Below are positions 1 to 6,008 of a stretch of 9,769 bases of DNA, in pieces (the first letter of the stretch is position 1; every line of letters starts with the position of its first letter). The notes under the pieces were generated by a model. It was not told the origin of the DNA, made no database searches, and saw only the letters and a list, made by a program, of their open reading frames with translations. The position numbers and the translations under genes were made by a program. Source of the stretch: Duncaniella sp. (GTDB lineage Bacteria; Bacteroidota; Bacteroidia; Bacteroidales; Muribaculaceae); contig JAFLRW010000061.1 in the NCBI GenBank assembly GCA_022511285.1, positions 1 through 9,769 of the forward strand, given 5' to 3'.

Positions 1-75
1 ATCAGGAGTAAACCATGAGCCTGAAAGAAGTAAAATAGTAAGGAGGACGGTAAATATTTTATTTGCAGTTTTCAT
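1..75 (-). CDS. Start of an exported protein of unknown function (partial, runs off left edge)
   Basis: Reading leftwards from the ATG at 75-73, 25 codons stay open to the window edge. They begin MKTANKIFTVLLTILLL, a short basic N-terminus followed by a hydrophobic core, then SGSWFTPD. This is a typical Sec signal peptide with no lipobox cysteine visible. A strong Bacteroidetes promoter lies about 60 nt upstream on the same strand (136-166), which supports a real gene. The mature protein is outside the window, so its function cannot be named. It is divergent from the PadR/PspC operon. The opposite strand is also open over 2-88, but has no start codon and less protein-like content. Confidence 0.6.
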   Translation of the reverse strand, partial: MKTANKIFTVLLTILLLSGSWFTPD

Positions 76-135
76 GGCGGGACAATGAAAATGTTAAAAG
101 TTAGAGTCAAAGAGTCGCTGAACTGCGCACCTATG

Positions 136-166
136 CAAAGATACTGTATTATTTTAAATTGTGCAA
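136..166 (-). promoter_or_regulatory. Bacteroidetes-type promoter for the divergent exported protein
   Basis: On the minus strand a -33 TTG (166-164) is followed by exactly 20 nt and then TATCTTTG (143-136), a perfect match to the Bacteroidetes -7 consensus TAnnTTTG. Transcription would start near position 130, giving a leader of about 55 nt before the ATG at 75. Confidence 0.7.
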
Positions 167-275
167 CATTGCAAGGGAGGGCATCTGTTAATAAAAAACA
201 AAAGTACCGGCCAACACCGTCTATTGTCTGAGAATGGGAGTTTCTTAAGAGAGAGGTGTTAATCAATGTTAAATT

Positions 276-285
276 ATAGTACTAT
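276..285. promoter_or_regulatory. 10-bp palindrome next to the padR promoter, candidate operator
   Basis: ATAGTACTAT is a perfect palindrome ending 3 nt before the -33 TTG of the padR-pspC promoter. PadR-family repressors commonly bind dyad sites at their own promoters, so this is a plausible autoregulatory site. The site is short and AT-rich, so chance occurrence is possible. Confidence 0.3.
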
Positions 286-288
286 GTA

Positions 289-319
289 TTGCAAGGTACT
301 TTAAAAGACGCTACCTTTG
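289..319 (+). promoter_or_regulatory. Bacteroidetes-type promoter of the padR-pspC operon
   Basis: The -33 TTG (289-291) is followed by exactly 20 nt and then TACCTTTG (312-319), a perfect TAnnTTTG -7 box. The predicted start near 325-328 leaves a leader of about 20 nt before the ATG at 346. The TTG at 289 therefore belongs to the promoter and is not a start codon. Confidence 0.75.
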
Positions 320-331
320 CGCAATCTAAAG

Positions 332-338
332 AAAGGAG
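332..338 (+). promoter_or_regulatory. Shine-Dalgarno site that fixes the padR start
   Basis: AAAGGAG sits 7 nt before the ATG at 346. Canonical Shine-Dalgarno sites are uncommon in Bacteroidetes. Here the site, together with the upstream promoter, decides for the ATG at 346 over the in-frame TTG at 289. Confidence 0.7.
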
Positions 339-345
339 TGATTCT

Positions 346-687
346 ATGCCCACAAACATAAACAATCTGAAATCGCAGATGCGCAAAGGTATGTTGGAAT
401 TTTGCGTGCTGTTGCTGCTGAAGCGTGGGGACGCCTATGCCTCGGAGATGATAGCGCGGCTTAAGGAGGCTCATCTCATAGTGATGGAGGGGACTTTATA
501 TCCACTGCTGACGCGTCTTAAGAACGATGGCTTGCTCTCATATCGGTGGGAGGAATCAACGCAAGGGCCGCCGCGGAAGTATTACTCTCTCACATCCGAG
601 GGCAATGAATTTATATCGCAGTTAACAGAGTCGTGGGACGAAATATCCCGCACGGTAAATATTCTTTTAACCCCAACAGAAAAATGA
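346..687 (+). CDS. PadR-family transcriptional regulator
   Basis: This 113-residue cytoplasmic protein is a winged-helix DNA-binding regulator of the PadR family, about the usual size for the short subfamily. Residues 10-45 (KSQMRKGMLEFCVLLLLKRGDAYASEMI, shown here by position from about 9) form the first helices. Residues 48-64 contain EGTLYPLLTRLKNDGLL, the typical PadR recognition helix and turn, and residues 74-83 (GPPRKYYSLT) form the wing. The start at ATG 346 is chosen because an AAAGGAG site and a complete promoter lie directly upstream. Its TGA overlaps the ATG of the PspC gene (ATGA), implying translational coupling. PadR/PspC pairs are common in Bacteroidales. By analogy it probably represses its own operon and responds to a ligand or envelope stress, but the signal cannot be read from sequence. 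Confidence 0.9.
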   Translation: MPTNINNLKSQMRKGMLEFCVLLLLKRGDAYASEMIARLKEAHLIVMEGTLYPLLTRLKNDGLLSYRWEESTQGPPRKYYSLTSEGNEFISQLTESWDEISRTVNILLTPTEK

Positions 688-1754
688 AAAAAGCATTTCC
701 GGCCAATATCAATGGTAAAATCTTCTATATAGATGAAGATGCGTATAATCTGCTCAACGATTATCTGATTCAGCTTCGTTCAGCCTTTCCCGGCGAAGAG
801 GGGGAGGAGATAGTGGCCGACATAGAGAGCCGCATCCGTGAGATCTTTGAAGAGACGATAGAAGGAGGGCGTGTGATTGTGATTGACGACGTGAACAGTG
901 TGATCGAGCGTATGGGCAGGCCTGAACAGTTGTGGCCTGAGTCTGACGGGTCGAGCCGTGGCGGCGCGGAAGGCGCGACGGAGCCATCGGCAGGGGAGCC
1001 GACACCTCCACCCTATCAGGGCGTGGCGAGAAAGCGGCTGTATCGCAATGAGCGGAACAGGGTGTTTGGCGGCGTGCTGTCCGGGTTGGGGCAGTATATG
1101 GGTTGGAGCGTGACGGCTCTGCGCATACTGGCCGTGATAGTGGCTTTCTGTTCGTATTTTGTGCCGTGTGTGATAGTCTATCTTATAGCGTGGCTTCTGA
1201 TACCGGCGGCGCGTTCGCCGCGGGAGATACTCGAAATGCAGGGGGCCCCGGTGACGGTCAGTGCGGTGGGGCAGAGGGTGATGGAGAGTGACATCGAGGC
1301 GTCGGGCTTTATCGGCGATGTGGCACGCATCATAGGTGTCAGCGTGATGGGTCTTTTCGGGGGTTGTGCGGCCCTTACGGCCTTGGTGTGTACCATTGTG
1401 GCTCTGTGTGTAATGGCAGGTATGGTTTGTGTGTATTTCGGGACCGCTCCTGTGGTGTTGGATTCGTTTGAGCTGCCTGTCGAGATTCACTACCTTGGGG
1501 GCTGGGGCCTGACGCTGACATTTTTTGCCGTGGCGCTTCCAATGGCTGTGTTTGCGTGGGCCGTGTGTAGCGTAGTGTTTAACACCTCGCGGCCGAGCAG
1601 CAGAGCGCTGATTGCAGCGCTCGTTGTTGAGGTGGTGTTGATAATCGGCGCGGCGGTGATGTGGAGCCTGTCAAAGAGCGTTGTCCTTGCAGAGTGTGCG
1701 AGTCTCTCCCTGATGATGCTCCCGGTGGGGGTGGTGACGACACCGGTGTGTTGA
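684..1754 (+). CDS. PspC-domain inner-membrane protein
   Basis: This is a 356-residue membrane protein. Residues 1-85 match the soluble N-terminal region seen in Bacteroides PspC proteins, with GKIFYIDEDAYNLLNDYL at 11-28 and the acidic run EEGEEIVADIESRIREIF at 38-55. A Pro/Gly-rich linker spans about 86-112. The PspC domain is at about 115-175, with RKRLYRNERNRVFGGVLSGL at 117-136 and a hydrophobic segment at 147-173. The remainder holds about four further membrane segments, near 214-232, 233-253, 272-299 and 307-330. PspC proteins act in phage-shock-type envelope stress sensing, so a role in membrane homeostasis under PadR control is likely but inferred. The ATG at 684 overlaps the padR stop and replaces an upstream in-frame ATG at 633 that lies inside padR. 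The protein ends 5 bp from the converging WYL gene. Confidence 0.88.
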   Translation: MKKAFPANINGKIFYIDEDAYNLLNDYLIQLRSAFPGEEGEEIVADIESRIREIFEETIEGGRVIVIDDVNSVIERMGRPEQLWPESDGSSRGGAEGATEPSAGEPTPPPYQGVARKRLYRNERNRVFGGVLSGLGQYMGWSVTALRILAVIVAFCSYFVPCVIVYLIAWLLIPAARSPREILEMQGAPVTVSAVGQRVMESDIEASGFIGDVARIIGVSVMGLFGGCAALTALVCTIVALCVMAGMVCVYFGTAPVVLDSFELPVEIHYLGGWGLTLTFFAVALPMAVFAWAVCSVVFNTSRPSSRALIAALVVEVVLIIGAAVMWSLSKSVVLAECASLSLMMLPVGVVTTPVC

Positions 1755-1759
1755 GGGGT

Positions 1760-2659
1760 TTACTCTCCGTAGAGGCGGAGGGTTTCTTTGAGGGATGTGA
1801 CCATCATTGCTTTGAGCTCGGGGGGTGAGACGACGGTGACTCTCGGGCCGAGCGAGAGGAGCTCTTGGATGAAGTCTTCGGTGAGGCGCAAACGCAGATA
1901 GAAGAGGGAGTAGGAGTCGTTGACCACTTCTCGCTGGGAGTGGTGGAGGGGGAGTGCCCTCAGATATTTGGCCTGTCGGGGGTCGGTGCGGAGCACCACA
2001 TCGTGCGCCTCGCCCTGCGTGAAGATGATGCCGAAGGCGTCGCGCACGTATTCATCGGCGTCGAAGTCGGGGTCGGGCTCAAAGATGGAGTCGGCAACCG
2101 TGACCTCGTCCATGCGGTCAAGGGCATAGGTCTTGATGCAGGAGTCGGCGGTGTTGCGTCCGGTGACATACCAACGCTGTCGGAAAATCTTGAGGAAGTA
2201 GGGTTCGAGTTCGATGCCGCGATTGGGGGTGGAGCGGGTGAAGGGGTGATATGTGAACCGCAGTGCGCGGCGCTCGCGCACTGCGGTGACCACCTGTGAG
2301 AGGTAGGTGCGGGCCGAGGGGATGTCTTCAAGGAAAATGCGGTCAGAGGCGTCGGAGACGGAGGCGAGCACATTGCTCATGGCTGCGGAGTTGAGCAGCC
2401 AGTCGGTCATCCCTTCGGCTCGCGGGCCGCCCGGAGTGGAGAGGTAGTATCCGTAGGAGAGGCGGTCATATTCGATGGTGATGTTGAAAAGGTCCTCGAT
2501 GGCGGCGCGATAGTTGTAGAAGGTGCGTCGAGGCAGTGGAATCCCGTCGGAGACTGACGAGCGGAGCCACAGCTGCTCGAGCTTGTCGCGCGAGATGATG
2601 CCGTGGCGGCGTATGGTGTCGATAATCCAAACGTAGCGTCCGAGAAGATTGCGAGCCAT
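1760..2659 (-). CDS. WYL-domain transcriptional regulator
   Basis: This is a 299-residue cytoplasmic regulator. Residues 1-75 form an N-terminal helix-turn-helix-like region, with IDTIRRHGIISRDKLEQLW at 13-31 and RRTFYNYRAAIEDLF at 44-58. Residues about 120-190 are a WYL sensor domain, with LRFTYHPF at 133-140, an RQRWYVTGRN motif at 160-169 and an 'ALDRMDEV' strand at 179-186. The WYL triad reads W-Y-V (163-165), a common conservative variant. Residues about 218-297 match the WCX C-terminal extension. WYL proteins bind nucleic acid or nucleotide ligands and act as repressors or activators, often of defence or DNA-damage genes. The target here is unknown. It is the last gene before convergence with pspC and follows the pectate lyase across an octamer repeat. 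No promoter was seen in its 53-nt upstream gap, so it may be cotranscribed with the lyase. Confidence 0.88.
   Translation of the reverse strand: MARNLLGRYVWIIDTIRRHGIISRDKLEQLWLRSSVSDGIPLPRRTFYNYRAAIEDLFNITIEYDRLSYGYYLSTPGGPRAEGMTDWLLNSAAMSNVLASVSDASDRIFLEDIPSARTYLSQVVTAVRERRALRFTYHPFTRSTPNRGIELEPYFLKIFRQRWYVTGRNTADSCIKTYALDRMDEVTVADSIFEPDPDFDADEYVRDAFGIIFTQGEAHDVVLRTDPRQAKYLRALPLHHSQREVVNDSYSLFYLRLRLTEDFIQELLSLGPRVTVVSPPELKAMMVTSLKETLRLYGE
1763..1789 (+). terminator. Candidate terminator of padR-pspC inside the end of the WYL gene
   Basis: On the plus strand, CTCTCCG (1763-1769) pairs with CGGAGGG (1776-1782) as a 7-bp stem with one G-T pair and a 6-nt loop. TTTCTTT follows at 1783-1789. 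It lies 9 nt after the PspC stop and within the last codons of the opposite-strand WYL gene. The T-run is interrupted, so efficiency is uncertain. Confidence 0.45.
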
Positions 2660-2672
2660 TAGCGGTGGGGCG

Positions 2673-2695
2673 TAATCAGATAATCAGATAATCAG
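2673..2695. repeat. Octamer tandem repeat, copy 1 (upstream of WYL gene)
   Basis: Almost three exact units of the octamer ATAATCAG (CTGATTAT on the gene strand) lie between the pectate lyase stop and the WYL start, 13 nt from that start. The three TAA on the plus strand and three TGA on the minus strand fall in all three frames of each strand. The plus-strand flank GGGCG is shared with copy 2 at 5986. Confidence 0.9.
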
Positions 2696-2712
2696 GAGGG
2701 GGTGGGAGGTGA

Positions 2713-4008
2713 TTATCGGTGCATAATCAGTCGGGTTCTTGTTGAGCCGTCGGAGAGGTGTTCGGTGAGGATGTTGATGCCTTGAGCGGGGGCGGAGAGA
2801 GGCATGCCGAGGAGGTTGTGGTATTCGACGGAGTCGACGGCAGGAGCAGAGGGGGTGTCGAGGGCTGACTGGCTGCCGCTGTCGCCGTCGGCATAGCCTG
2901 TGACGCCAAGGCCCACTTCGACCATCAGATTGGCTCCAGCGCCTGTCTGTTCGTTGCCCACGACTGAGGGTACGAGGTCGAGGGGGAAGGAGGTGTAGTC
3001 ATAATAGTCGGCGGGGATGAAGTAGTCGATGTCGCCTACGCGCTGAGTTTTGTCGGGGGCGTTGTGGCAGTCGGTAATCTGCAGGTTGTAGTCGCCGTAA
3101 CCTTTTTTTGGCTCGGTGTAGTCTTTGTCGACTATAACGCCGTCGGCAAACCAGCACTTCTCGGCGTAGATGTTTGATTTGTAGCCGTAGCCAATGCTGT
3201 AGTGGTTGCCGGTGTTAGTGTAGTAGCAGTTGAGGAGGTGGACTTTTCCGAATCTCACTCTCGGGCAACGCTCCATGCACCCCTGGTCCCACCAGCAGTT
3301 GGCAAATGTGGTGTTGAGGTGTCCGAGGCTGCTTGTGTCGGAGTCGCTTGAGCCCCAGGTGTTGCAGAAACGATGGTCGTTGGCTCCGCCGCTGCCGCCT
3401 GCGAGCGGGGGTATCTGATAGAGGAAGCGGCACCAGGAGATGCAGATGTAGTCAGACTCGTGGTTGCAGTCGAGGCTGCTGTCGACACCGTCGCCTATGG
3501 TGCAGTGGTCGACCCAAACGCGCTTTACGCCCTGAAACAGGAGGGCGTCGTCGCCGTCAACGTCGTAGGCGCCGGCACCTTGGATTGTGAGGTTGCGGAT
3601 GATGATGTTTTCGGAGTCGGAGCCGCTTCCGGAGGTGAATTTGAGCACACCGCTGTTCTTTTTGGTGCGGTCTTTGCTGAAGATGCGCGCGCCCGGGAGT
3701 CCGAGGATGGTCTTGTTTTTGGTGTGGTAGGTGTGCATGGAGGTGAACTCGACATCACCTTTGACGTAGATAATCACGGGCTGGTCGCGTTCGCGTGTGA
3801 CGGGGTCGCGGTGATTGTTGATTGCGGCGTCAAACTCGGCCTCGGTGGTGACGACCACTTCGACGCCTCCGGCGCCACCGGTGACTTCAAATCCGGGCAT
3901 AGCGCCCCAGCCGAGAGGGCTGTTGGCATCGTAGGCTGAGAGCTGTGCGGCGCCGGGCAAGATGGTGCCGGCCGTCAGGAGTGCGGCTGTGATGAGATGT
4001 TTTGTCAT
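2713..4008 (-). CDS. Secreted pectate lyase, polysaccharide lyase family 1
   Basis: This is a 431-residue exported enzyme predicted to cleave pectate by beta-elimination. A signal peptide covers residues 1-21 (MTKHLITAALLTAGTILPGA). The parallel beta-helix runs from about 35 to 350. Family hallmarks are visible: GDDALLFQGVKRVWVDHCTI at 152-171, containing the vWiDH motif at 164-168, then SDYICISWCRF at 185-195, and RCPRVRFGKVHLLNCYY at 247-263. R247 is the likely catalytic arginine by comparison with other PL1 enzymes. Acidic residues around 149-180 are candidate calcium ligands. The C-terminal tail (about 392-431, with YHNLLGMPLSAPAQGINIL at 396-414) resembles the Bacteroidetes sorting or anchoring tail also seen in the neighbouring interrupted protein. 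It lies 84 nt downstream of that gene with a hairpin between them and no promoter of its own was seen. Its last codons contain an octamer-repeat-like unit (2723-2730). Confidence 0.93.
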   Translation of the reverse strand: MTKHLITAALLTAGTILPGAAQLSAYDANSPLGWGAMPGFEVTGGAGGVEVVVTTEAEFDAAINNHRDPVTRERDQPVIIYVKGDVEFTSMHTYHTKNKTILGLPGARIFSKDRTKKNSGVLKFTSGSGSDSENIIIRNLTIQGAGAYDVDGDDALLFQGVKRVWVDHCTIGDGVDSSLDCNHESDYICISWCRFLYQIPPLAGGSGGANDHRFCNTWGSSDSDTSSLGHLNTTFANCWWDQGCMERCPRVRFGKVHLLNCYYTNTGNHYSIGYGYKSNIYAEKCWFADGVIVDKDYTEPKKGYGDYNLQITDCHNAPDKTQRVGDIDYFIPADYYDYTSFPLDLVPSVVGNEQTGAGANLMVEVGLGVTGYADGDSGSQSALDTPSAPAVDSVEYHNLLGMPLSAPAQGINILTEHLSDGSTRTRLIMHR

Positions 4009-4039
4009 ATAGGGGAGATGATGTGAGTTTTTATATTAT

Positions 4040-4078
4040 AGCAGCGAGGCGGTCTTTGCTGACAGGAGCCTCGCTGCT
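4040..4078 (-). terminator. Strong hairpin between the interrupted gene and the pectate lyase
   Basis: AGCAGCGAGGC (4040-4050) is perfectly complementary to GCCTCGCTGCT (4068-4078), an 11-bp GC-rich stem around a 17-nt loop in which GTC and GAC can also pair. On the transcribed minus strand the stem is followed by ATAATATAAAAAC, which lacks a U-run. It is therefore either a weak terminator or a stem-loop that protects or separates the lyase part of the message. Confidence 0.5.
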
Positions 4079-4092
4079 GTGAGTCAGAATGG

Positions 4093-4842
4093 TTATTTTA
4101 CAAGCACTTTCTTGCCGTTGATGATGTAGATGCCCCGTGCGGGATTGTTGACGCGGCGGCCGAGGAGGTCGTAGACGACGGTCGGCTCATCATCGGCGGC
4201 GGTGATGGCGTCGAGGCCGGTTGTGGGATCGTCGGGGTTTTCGTCAAGGCTCTTTGTGAAGACTATCTTCGAGATGCGGAGATACTGGTCGGTGCCATCG
4301 CCTTTGAGCTGTCCTTTAATCACCACATCGCCGGCGTCGACCTTGGCTTCGGGCGAGGTGACAAAGGTGGTGTTTTTAGAACCGTCACCATAGTTTTCGC
4401 CGTTGATGTTGACGAAGCGGATTTCAGCGTCGGTAGAGCGGTTGCCGGTGTTGCTGTAAGTGACGGTGACGGTGCCGGGCACGGTGGTGTGGAATTTAAT
4501 CAGGCCGCCCTGGAAATATTTGGAGTCACGGACCATGTATTCGCCTTCGACGTAGAGCTGCTGAGGGTTGCCAAAGTCGGGTGAGATTGAGTAGCCGGCC
4601 AAGATGAGGTCAGACAACACTAAGGGGTCGTCTTTCTTGTAGGGGGATGTTTCGGCGGTGAATTGAATCACGGCGGTGCCAAACTTCGACCAGTCCCAGG
4701 TGGCACTGTCTTCGACGTCGGCCAGTTGGGAGAGGGTCAGCCGGCTTATTGTAGCGGTGGCATAGGAGGTGATGTAGCCGGGCTTTTCGGCCTTGACGGT
4801 GACGGTGGTGGTGGCAGTGATTTCAAAGCCTTCTTCGGGCAT
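4093..4842 (-). CDS. C-terminal part of the interrupted secreted protein
   Basis: The 249 residues counted from the internal ATG at 4842 continue the frame of the upstream part. The first 35 finish the chitobiase-type domain (TTTVTVKAEKPGYITSYATA at 11-30). Residues about 40-196 form a module resembling one attached to polysaccharide lyases in Bacteroides and Prevotella, with GGLIKFHTTVPGTVTVTYSN at 112-131 and YLRISKIVFTK at 187-197. The end (VVYDLLGRRVNNPARGIYII at 222-241, then NGKKVLVK) is the Bacteroidetes C-terminal tail. There is no signal peptide or promoter, and the ATG falls mid-domain, so independent translation is unlikely. Confidence 0.6.
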   Translation of the reverse strand: MPEEGFEITATTTVTVKAEKPGYITSYATATISRLTLSQLADVEDSATWDWSKFGTAVIQFTAETSPYKKDDPLVLSDLILAGYSISPDFGNPQQLYVEGEYMVRDSKYFQGGLIKFHTTVPGTVTVTYSNTGNRSTDAEIRFVNINGENYGDGSKNTTFVTSPEAKVDAGDVVIKGQLKGDGTDQYLRISKIVFTKSLDENPDDPTTGLDAITAADDEPTVVYDLLGRRVNNPARGIYIINGKKVLVK

Positions 4843-4875
4843 CGGAGTCCAGGAGGAGGCATCGGGGTCAGTGGC

Positions 4876-5844
4876 TTAGTAGAGGAGCGCTCCTTCGGTG
4901 GCACAGGTGGCTGTGACGGTGGCTGTCTCGATGAAATAAGAGCCGTCGGCGGGAGAGATGACGGGGGTGGCCACGACGGGGGCGGTCACTTGGATGGGGA
5001 GCTCGGCTGAGGAGGCGTTGTATTTATCCTCAACGGGGGCTGAGGTAAACTTGATTGTGGTCGAGCCTACGCCCACGGGGGTCACGAGGCCGTCGGAGCT
5101 TACGGTGACAACCTTGTCGTCATACTCAAGGCCGGAGATAGCTATGCCGTCAAGGCCGCCCTTGTTGCCCACCTGAATCTGCGAGGTCTCCTCAAGGGTG
5201 ATGGAGGGATTTGTCAGAGAGAAGACGGGGTCGATGGCCTCAACGGGGGCGTCGGGGACGAGGAATTCGGCGCAGTAGAAGCGAACTTCACCTGAGAGGC
5301 CGTAGAAGGTGACTACATATTCGGTGGCGGCGTCAAGCCCAGTCACTTGTGCGATAAACGAGCCGGAGCTGTTCGAGCGTATTACTTCGGCATGGTGAGT
5401 GGTGTTGTCGAGGTTGACTAATCCGGGGGCATACTCGGTGCAGGAGATGGCCATGCCACGGTTGGTAGAGCTTGTAGTGCCGTGGCCGATAACGCCGGTG
5501 ATGCCTTTGACGTGCATATGGATTGTCTGTTCGTTTTGCTCAAAGGTGGTGACGGTGTTTTTTAATTTTATCATCGCTACCGATGTGGCATTTGGAATCT
5601 TATCTTCAATGCCTTTGGGGTTTCCTCTCGTATCCCCATTGAGGTTGGTGTAACTCTGGTTATTGAGGGCATAATTGGGTACTACCACCCAGTCGGTGGC
5701 GGGATTGCCGGCTGATGTGATGTCGGTGCAATAGACCACCTTGTATTCCGAAATCTCGTTGAGCCCCTGAGGCAGATAGCTGGCGGCGACGGCGACGGCG
5801 GCCACGCAGAGCAGCAAGGAAAGAAGAGTAAAAATTCTTTTCAT
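4876..5844 (-). CDS. N-terminal part of the interrupted secreted protein
   Basis: These 322 residues begin with MKRIFTLLSLLLCVAAVAVA, a clear Sec signal peptide, so the protein is exported. Residues 25-200 are beta-rich with no domain I recognise. Residues about 205-287 look like a bacterial Ig-like (Big-2) domain, with VVTVSSDGLVTPVGVGSTTI at 245-264. Residues 292-322 are only the first third of a chitobiase C-terminal-type domain (ATPVISPADGSYFIETATV at 292-310), cut off by the TAA. If translated alone, the product would lack the C-terminal tail and half a domain, so it is probably unstable or not retained at the surface. A promoter lies about 50 nt upstream of the ATG. Confidence 0.8.
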   Translation of the reverse strand: MKRIFTLLSLLLCVAAVAVAASYLPQGLNEISEYKVVYCTDITSAGNPATDWVVVPNYALNNQSYTNLNGDTRGNPKGIEDKIPNATSVAMIKLKNTVTTFEQNEQTIHMHVKGITGVIGHGTTSSTNRGMAISCTEYAPGLVNLDNTTHHAEVIRSNSSGSFIAQVTGLDAATEYVVTFYGLSGEVRFYCAEFLVPDAPVEAIDPVFSLTNPSITLEETSQIQVGNKGGLDGIAISGLEYDDKVVTVSSDGLVTPVGVGSTTIKFTSAPVEDKYNASSAELPIQVTAPVVATPVISPADGSYFIETATVTATCATEGALLY

Positions 5845-5892
5845 GTTTTGGTTTAGATTTATTAGTTAGTGTAGTTGTGTAGTTGTGTGGCG

Positions 5893-5922
5893 CAAAAATA
5901 CGATATTTTTTTAATATGTCAA
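5893..5922 (-). promoter_or_regulatory. Bacteroidetes-type promoter of the interrupted gene and pectate lyase
   Basis: On the minus strand TTG (5922-5920), 19 nt, then TATTTTTG (5900-5893) matches the TTG-N19/20-TAnnTTTG pattern. The predicted start near 5886 gives a leader of about 40 nt. The spacer is AT-rich and contains an ATATT/AATAT inverted repeat (5903-5917). Confidence 0.65.
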
Positions 5923-5925
5923 TGT

Positions 5926-5941
5926 TTTTTGCCGGCAAAAA
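5926..5941. promoter_or_regulatory. 16-bp perfect palindrome upstream of the promoter, candidate operator
   Basis: TTTTTGCCGGCAAAAA is a perfect palindrome ending 3 nt upstream of the -33 TTG. With no loop it is better explained as a binding site for a dimeric regulator than as an RNA hairpin. The local WYL protein is one possible binder, but nothing in the sequence links them. Confidence 0.4.
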
Positions 5942-5985
5942 CTATGTTGGGCCGTTCCGCGGCTCGTATTTCAATTGGGAGGGCG

Positions 5986-6008
5986 TAATCAGATAATCAG
6001 ATAATCAG
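5986..6008. repeat. Octamer tandem repeat, copy 2 (overlaps glycosyltransferase stop)
   Basis: This 23-nt array is identical to copy 1, including the plus-strand GGGCG flank. The first minus-strand unit contains the TGA (6007-6005) that ends the CgeB-like gene, so the repeat provides that gene's stop codon. Confidence 0.9.

Larger units (their letters stand above)
4093..5844 (-). pseudogene. Secreted multidomain protein split by one in-frame stop codon
   Basis: Two minus-strand open frames (4876-5844 and 4093-4842) lie in the same frame, separated only by a TAA at 4878-4876 and 11 sense codons. Read through, they give one 583-position protein. It has a signal peptide (1-20), an unrecognised beta-rich region (25-200), a Big-2-like domain (about 205-287), a chitobiase C-terminal-type domain (about 292-370), a conserved lyase-associated module (about 374-530) and a C-terminal tail (544-583). 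The stop falls inside the chitobiase-type domain: the sequence reads ALLY-stop-ATD where the family has IYYTTD, so it replaces the second tyrosine of the motif. TAA is one base from TAC and TAT. No frameshift or other damage is seen, so the lesion is recent, a sequencing error, or read through. Confidence 0.75.

Noticed and set aside
2..88. Plus-strand open stretch at the left edge as the tail of an upstream gene
   Set aside because: It is only 28 codons and its content is not protein-like. The opposite strand offers a signal peptide with a correctly placed promoter.
72..266. 64-codon minus-strand open frame upstream of padR
   Set aside because: It runs through the well-formed minus-strand promoter at 136-166, has no recognisable protein features and overlaps the start of the better supported signal-peptide gene in another frame.
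289..345. N-terminal extension of PadR from a TTG at 289
   Set aside because: The TTG is the -33 box and the -7 box lies inside the supposed extension, so the start must be the ATG at 346 with its AAAGGAG site.
780..1490. 236-codon minus-strand frame opposite pspC
   Set aside because: It is His/Arg-rich with no domains and lies opposite a clear PspC protein.
3373..3939. 188-codon plus-strand frame antisense to the pectate lyase
   Set aside because: It is a low-complexity Val/Gly/Ala-rich shadow. The lyase on the other strand has all family motifs.
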